This document shows positions 62,385 to 64,000 of a stretch of DNA of 64,000 nt, in pieces. Under the pieces are notes generated by a model that did not search any database, was not told the origin of the DNA, and saw nothing but the letters and a program-made list of their open reading frames with translations. The stretch spans positions 1 through 64,000 of the forward strand of contig NZ_AJXW01000009.1 in assembly GCF_000264375.1 (NCBI RefSeq), in the 5' to 3' direction. The DNA comes from Rhodanobacter thiooxydans LCS2 (GTDB taxonomy: Bacteria > Pseudomonadota > Gammaproteobacteria > Xanthomonadales > Rhodanobacteraceae). The position numbers and the translations under genes were made by a program. Position 1 is the stretch's first letter, and the number at the start of each line of letters is the position of its first letter.

Positions 62385-63395
62385 TCAGACCACACGCGCC
62401 CGGAGCAGATCATGAATGTTCAGCGCGCCGACCACGCGCTGTTCGTCGTCGACCACCAGAAGCGCGTGGATCTGGTACTTCTCCATCAGCTGCGCCGCCT
62501 CGGCCGCCAGCTTGTCGGCGCCGATCGTCTTCGGGCCGCGGGTCATCAGCTCGGCGACGGTGGCGCCGCGCAGGTCCACGCCGTCGTCGTCCAGCGTGCG
62601 GCGCAGGTCACCGTCGGTAAAGACCCCCAGCAGGCGTTGTTCAGCGTCGACCACGGCGGTCATGCCCAGATGCTTGCGGGTCATCTCGACCAGGGCGGCG
62701 GTGAGGCTGGCATCGGGGGAGACCCGCGGCACCTCGTCGCCGCTGTGCATCACGTCGCTGATGTGCAGCAGCAGGCGCCGGCCCAGCGCGCCGGCCGGGT
62801 GCGAGCGGGCGAAGTCGTCGGAGGTGAAGCCGCGCGCCTCCAGCAGCGCGATCGCCAGCGCGTCGCCCAGTACCAGCGCCACGGTGGTGCTGGTGGTCGG
62901 CGCCAGGCCCAGCGGGCAGGCTTCGCTGGAAATGCTGCCGTCCAGGTGCACGTCGGCCTGGCTGGCCAGCGAGGAGGTGGCGCGACCGGTGATGGCGATC
63001 AGCGGGATACCTTGGCGCTTGATCACCGGCAGGATGAACAGCAGTTCGTCGGTCTCGCCGGAGTAGGAGATCGCCAGCACCACGTCCTGCGGCAGGATCA
63101 TGCCCAAGTCGCCGTGGCTGGCCTCGCCCGGGTGCACGAAAAACGCCGGCGTGCCGGTGGAGGCCAGGGTGGCGGCGATCTTGCGCCCGACATGGCCCGA
63201 CTTGCCCATGCCGCTGACCACCACGCGGCCGCGGCAGCCCAGGATCAGCCGGCAGGCCTCGACGAAGGCCGGCCCGATCCGTGGCTCCAGTGCCTCGACG
63301 GCGGACGCCTCGGTGGCGATCACCGTGCGTGCACTGCGGGTGATGGCGTCCGGATTCAGGTCGATCGGGGCGGGTGGGGCGATGCGTGCGTTCAT
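62385..63395 (-). CDS. kdsD: D-arabinose 5-phosphate isomerase
   Basis: A 336-residue enzyme making arabinose-5-phosphate, the Kdo precursor. The SIS sugar-isomerase domain (about residues 40-185) has VVVSGMGKSGHVGRK and TPAFFVHPGEASHGDLG; two CBS domains follow (about 210-330). First gene of the long minus-strand block. The 206-bp gap to the divergent ibaG holds its promoter. Confidence 0.96.
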   Translation of the reverse strand: MNARIAPPAPIDLNPDAITRSARTVIATEASAVEALEPRIGPAFVEACRLILGCRGRVVVSGMGKSGHVGRKIAATLASTGTPAFFVHPGEASHGDLGMILPQDVVLAISYSGETDELLFILPVIKRQGIPLIAITGRATSSLASQADVHLDGSISSEACPLGLAPTTSTTVALVLGDALAIALLEARGFTSDDFARSHPAGALGRRLLLHISDVMHSGDEVPRVSPDASLTAALVEMTRKHLGMTAVVDAEQRLLGVFTDGDLRRTLDDDGVDLRGATVAELMTRGPKTIGADKLAAEAAQLMEKYQIHALLVVDDEQRVVGALNIHDLLRARVV

Positions 63396-63601
63396 GGAGG
63401 CTCGATGAAGGGGCGGACGAGGCCCGGGCGGTCATGGTTGGCGGCCCCGCTCGGGCCGGCTGCAAGCGCGGTCATTTCTGCGCCCGCGGATTTCCATTAC
63501 CATGACATGTCCGCATTTTAACGTCATAAGCCAGCGCATGGGTTCCGGCGGCAAGGGAATCCACTGCCGGCTGCCCAGACTCCTGCATGGAACCCCTCCC
63601 G

Positions 63602-63841
63602 ATGGACCCAGCCCGCATCCAGGCGATGATCGAACACGGCATGCCCGGCGCCCAGGTGGAGGTCAGCGGCGCGGACGGCGTGCATTTCGAGGCCACCGTG
63701 GTCGCCAGCCAGTTCGCCGGCAAGCTGCCGCTGGCGCGGCACCGGCTGGTCTACGCCACGCTGGGCGAGCTGATGGGCGGCGCGATCCACGCCCTGGCGC
63801 TGAAGACGCTGACACCCGAGGAGGCAGGGAATAGGGAGTAG
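63602..63841 (+). CDS. ibaG: BolA-family protein IbaG
   Basis: A 79-residue BolA-like protein that in enterics binds [2Fe-2S] clusters with monothiol glutaredoxin. The class II KH-like fold is visible in VEVSGADGVHFEATVV and HRLVYATLGEL. I chose the ATG at 63602 (MDPARIQAMIE) because IbaG proteins start this way; an in-frame ATG lies five codons upstream at 63587. The last four codons and stop come from the GGGAAT repeat element. It precedes murA as in other gammaproteobacteria. Confidence 0.92.
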   Translation: MDPARIQAMIEHGMPGAQVEVSGADGVHFEATVVASQFAGKLPLARHRLVYATLGELMGGAIHALALKTLTPEEAGNRE

Positions 63842-63920
63842 GGAATAGAGAATGGCGAAAGCCTTCCACCCGCGCCCTCACTGCTTCTCCCGATTCCCTA
63901 TTCCCGATTCCCTATTCCCC
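63828..63920. repeat. GGGAAT repeat pair, ibaG-murA gap
   Basis: Left block 63828-63856 (GGGAATAGGGAGTAGGGAATAG) overlaps the ibaG stop. Right block 63886-63920 carries the complementary heptads (CCCGATTCCCTATTCCCGA). Same family as 55032-55150. Confidence 0.8.
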
Positions 63921-63925
63921 GACTT

Positions 63926-64000
63926 ATGGCCAAAATCCTCATCAACGGCGGCGTGCCACTCCATGGCGAGGTCGCCATTTCCGGCGCCAAGAACGCCGTG
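63926..64000 (+). CDS. murA: UDP-N-acetylglucosamine 1-carboxyvinyltransferase (5' part)
   Basis: Only the first 25 codons are in the window: MAKILINGG, then a GEVAISGAKNAV segment that holds the conserved SGAKNA of MurA. It makes the first committed peptidoglycan precursor. The gene runs off the window end. Start ATG at 63926 follows the repeat by five bases, so its ribosome site must lie in the repeat-derived sequence. Confidence 0.95.
   Translation, partial: MAKILINGGVPLHGEVAISGAKNAV

Overview
The window is high-GC chromosomal DNA from a gammaproteobacterium of the Xanthomonadales, most likely the Rhodanobacter/Dyella side of the order. That placement is an inference. It rests on a fused aspartokinase/diaminopimelate decarboxylase, a MurD2-MurL pair (the L-glutamate route to muramyl dipeptide described in Xanthomonas), and an rpoN neighbourhood that carries HPr kinase and a mannose-type EIIA instead of PtsN. 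Nearly all of the window is ordinary housekeeping sequence, with a few accessory patches and several families of palindromic repeats. I saw no rRNA, tRNA, CRISPR array or intact insertion sequence.

Layout. 1-5.8 kb: lysine/DAP synthesis (lysAC) followed by murL and murD2, so DAP and D-Glu supply for peptidoglycan sit together. 5.8-8.4 kb: an accessory patch with a lower-GC PIN-like gene, a methyltransferase and a Doc/AbrB toxin-antitoxin pair. 8.4-13.7 kb: an M13 metallopeptidase and a rearranged EmrAB-type efflux locus with two gene remnants (TetR, SDR). 13.7-19.2 kb: tamB-tamA. 19.4-27 kb: a GH17-GT2 glucan synthase, dps, and hrpA, which carries two repeat-derived in-frame inserts. 27-38.2 kb: a secreted protein, relA, a repeat-rich membrane protein, a short-chain epimerase, mrcB (PBP1b) with a TPR lipoprotein, a MAPEG protein and a YoaA/DinG helicase. 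38.3-39.6 kb: divergent dmeF/dmeR nickel-cobalt efflux with a recognisable RcnR-type operator. 39.8-46.7 kb: a methyltransferase, a repeat-rich gap, and a LysR-controlled redox/esterase cluster, then an XRE regulator, a SnoaL-like protein and a decayed signal peptidase.

46.9-53.3 kb: creD-tsaB. A PEP-CTERM gene then lies between tsaB and a second, diverged copy of the tsaB 3' end, the pattern expected of an integration or recombination event at that site. An unassigned 0.9 kb follows, then a YeiH transporter with a divergent LysR regulator. 53.3-63.4 kb: one long minus-strand block, kdsD-kdsC-lptC-lptA-lptB-rpoN-hpf-hprK-rapZ-EIIA(Man)-ptsH-ptsI, which joins LPS precursor synthesis and transport to sigma-54 and a regulatory phosphotransferase chain. 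Divergent ibaG and the first 25 codons of murA close the window.

The points most worth a second look are the tsaB 3'-end duplication around the PEP-CTERM cassette, the REPIN-like element inside the hrpA reading frame, the PIN-like gene bordered by repeat elements, and the mixture of decayed genes around the efflux locus.
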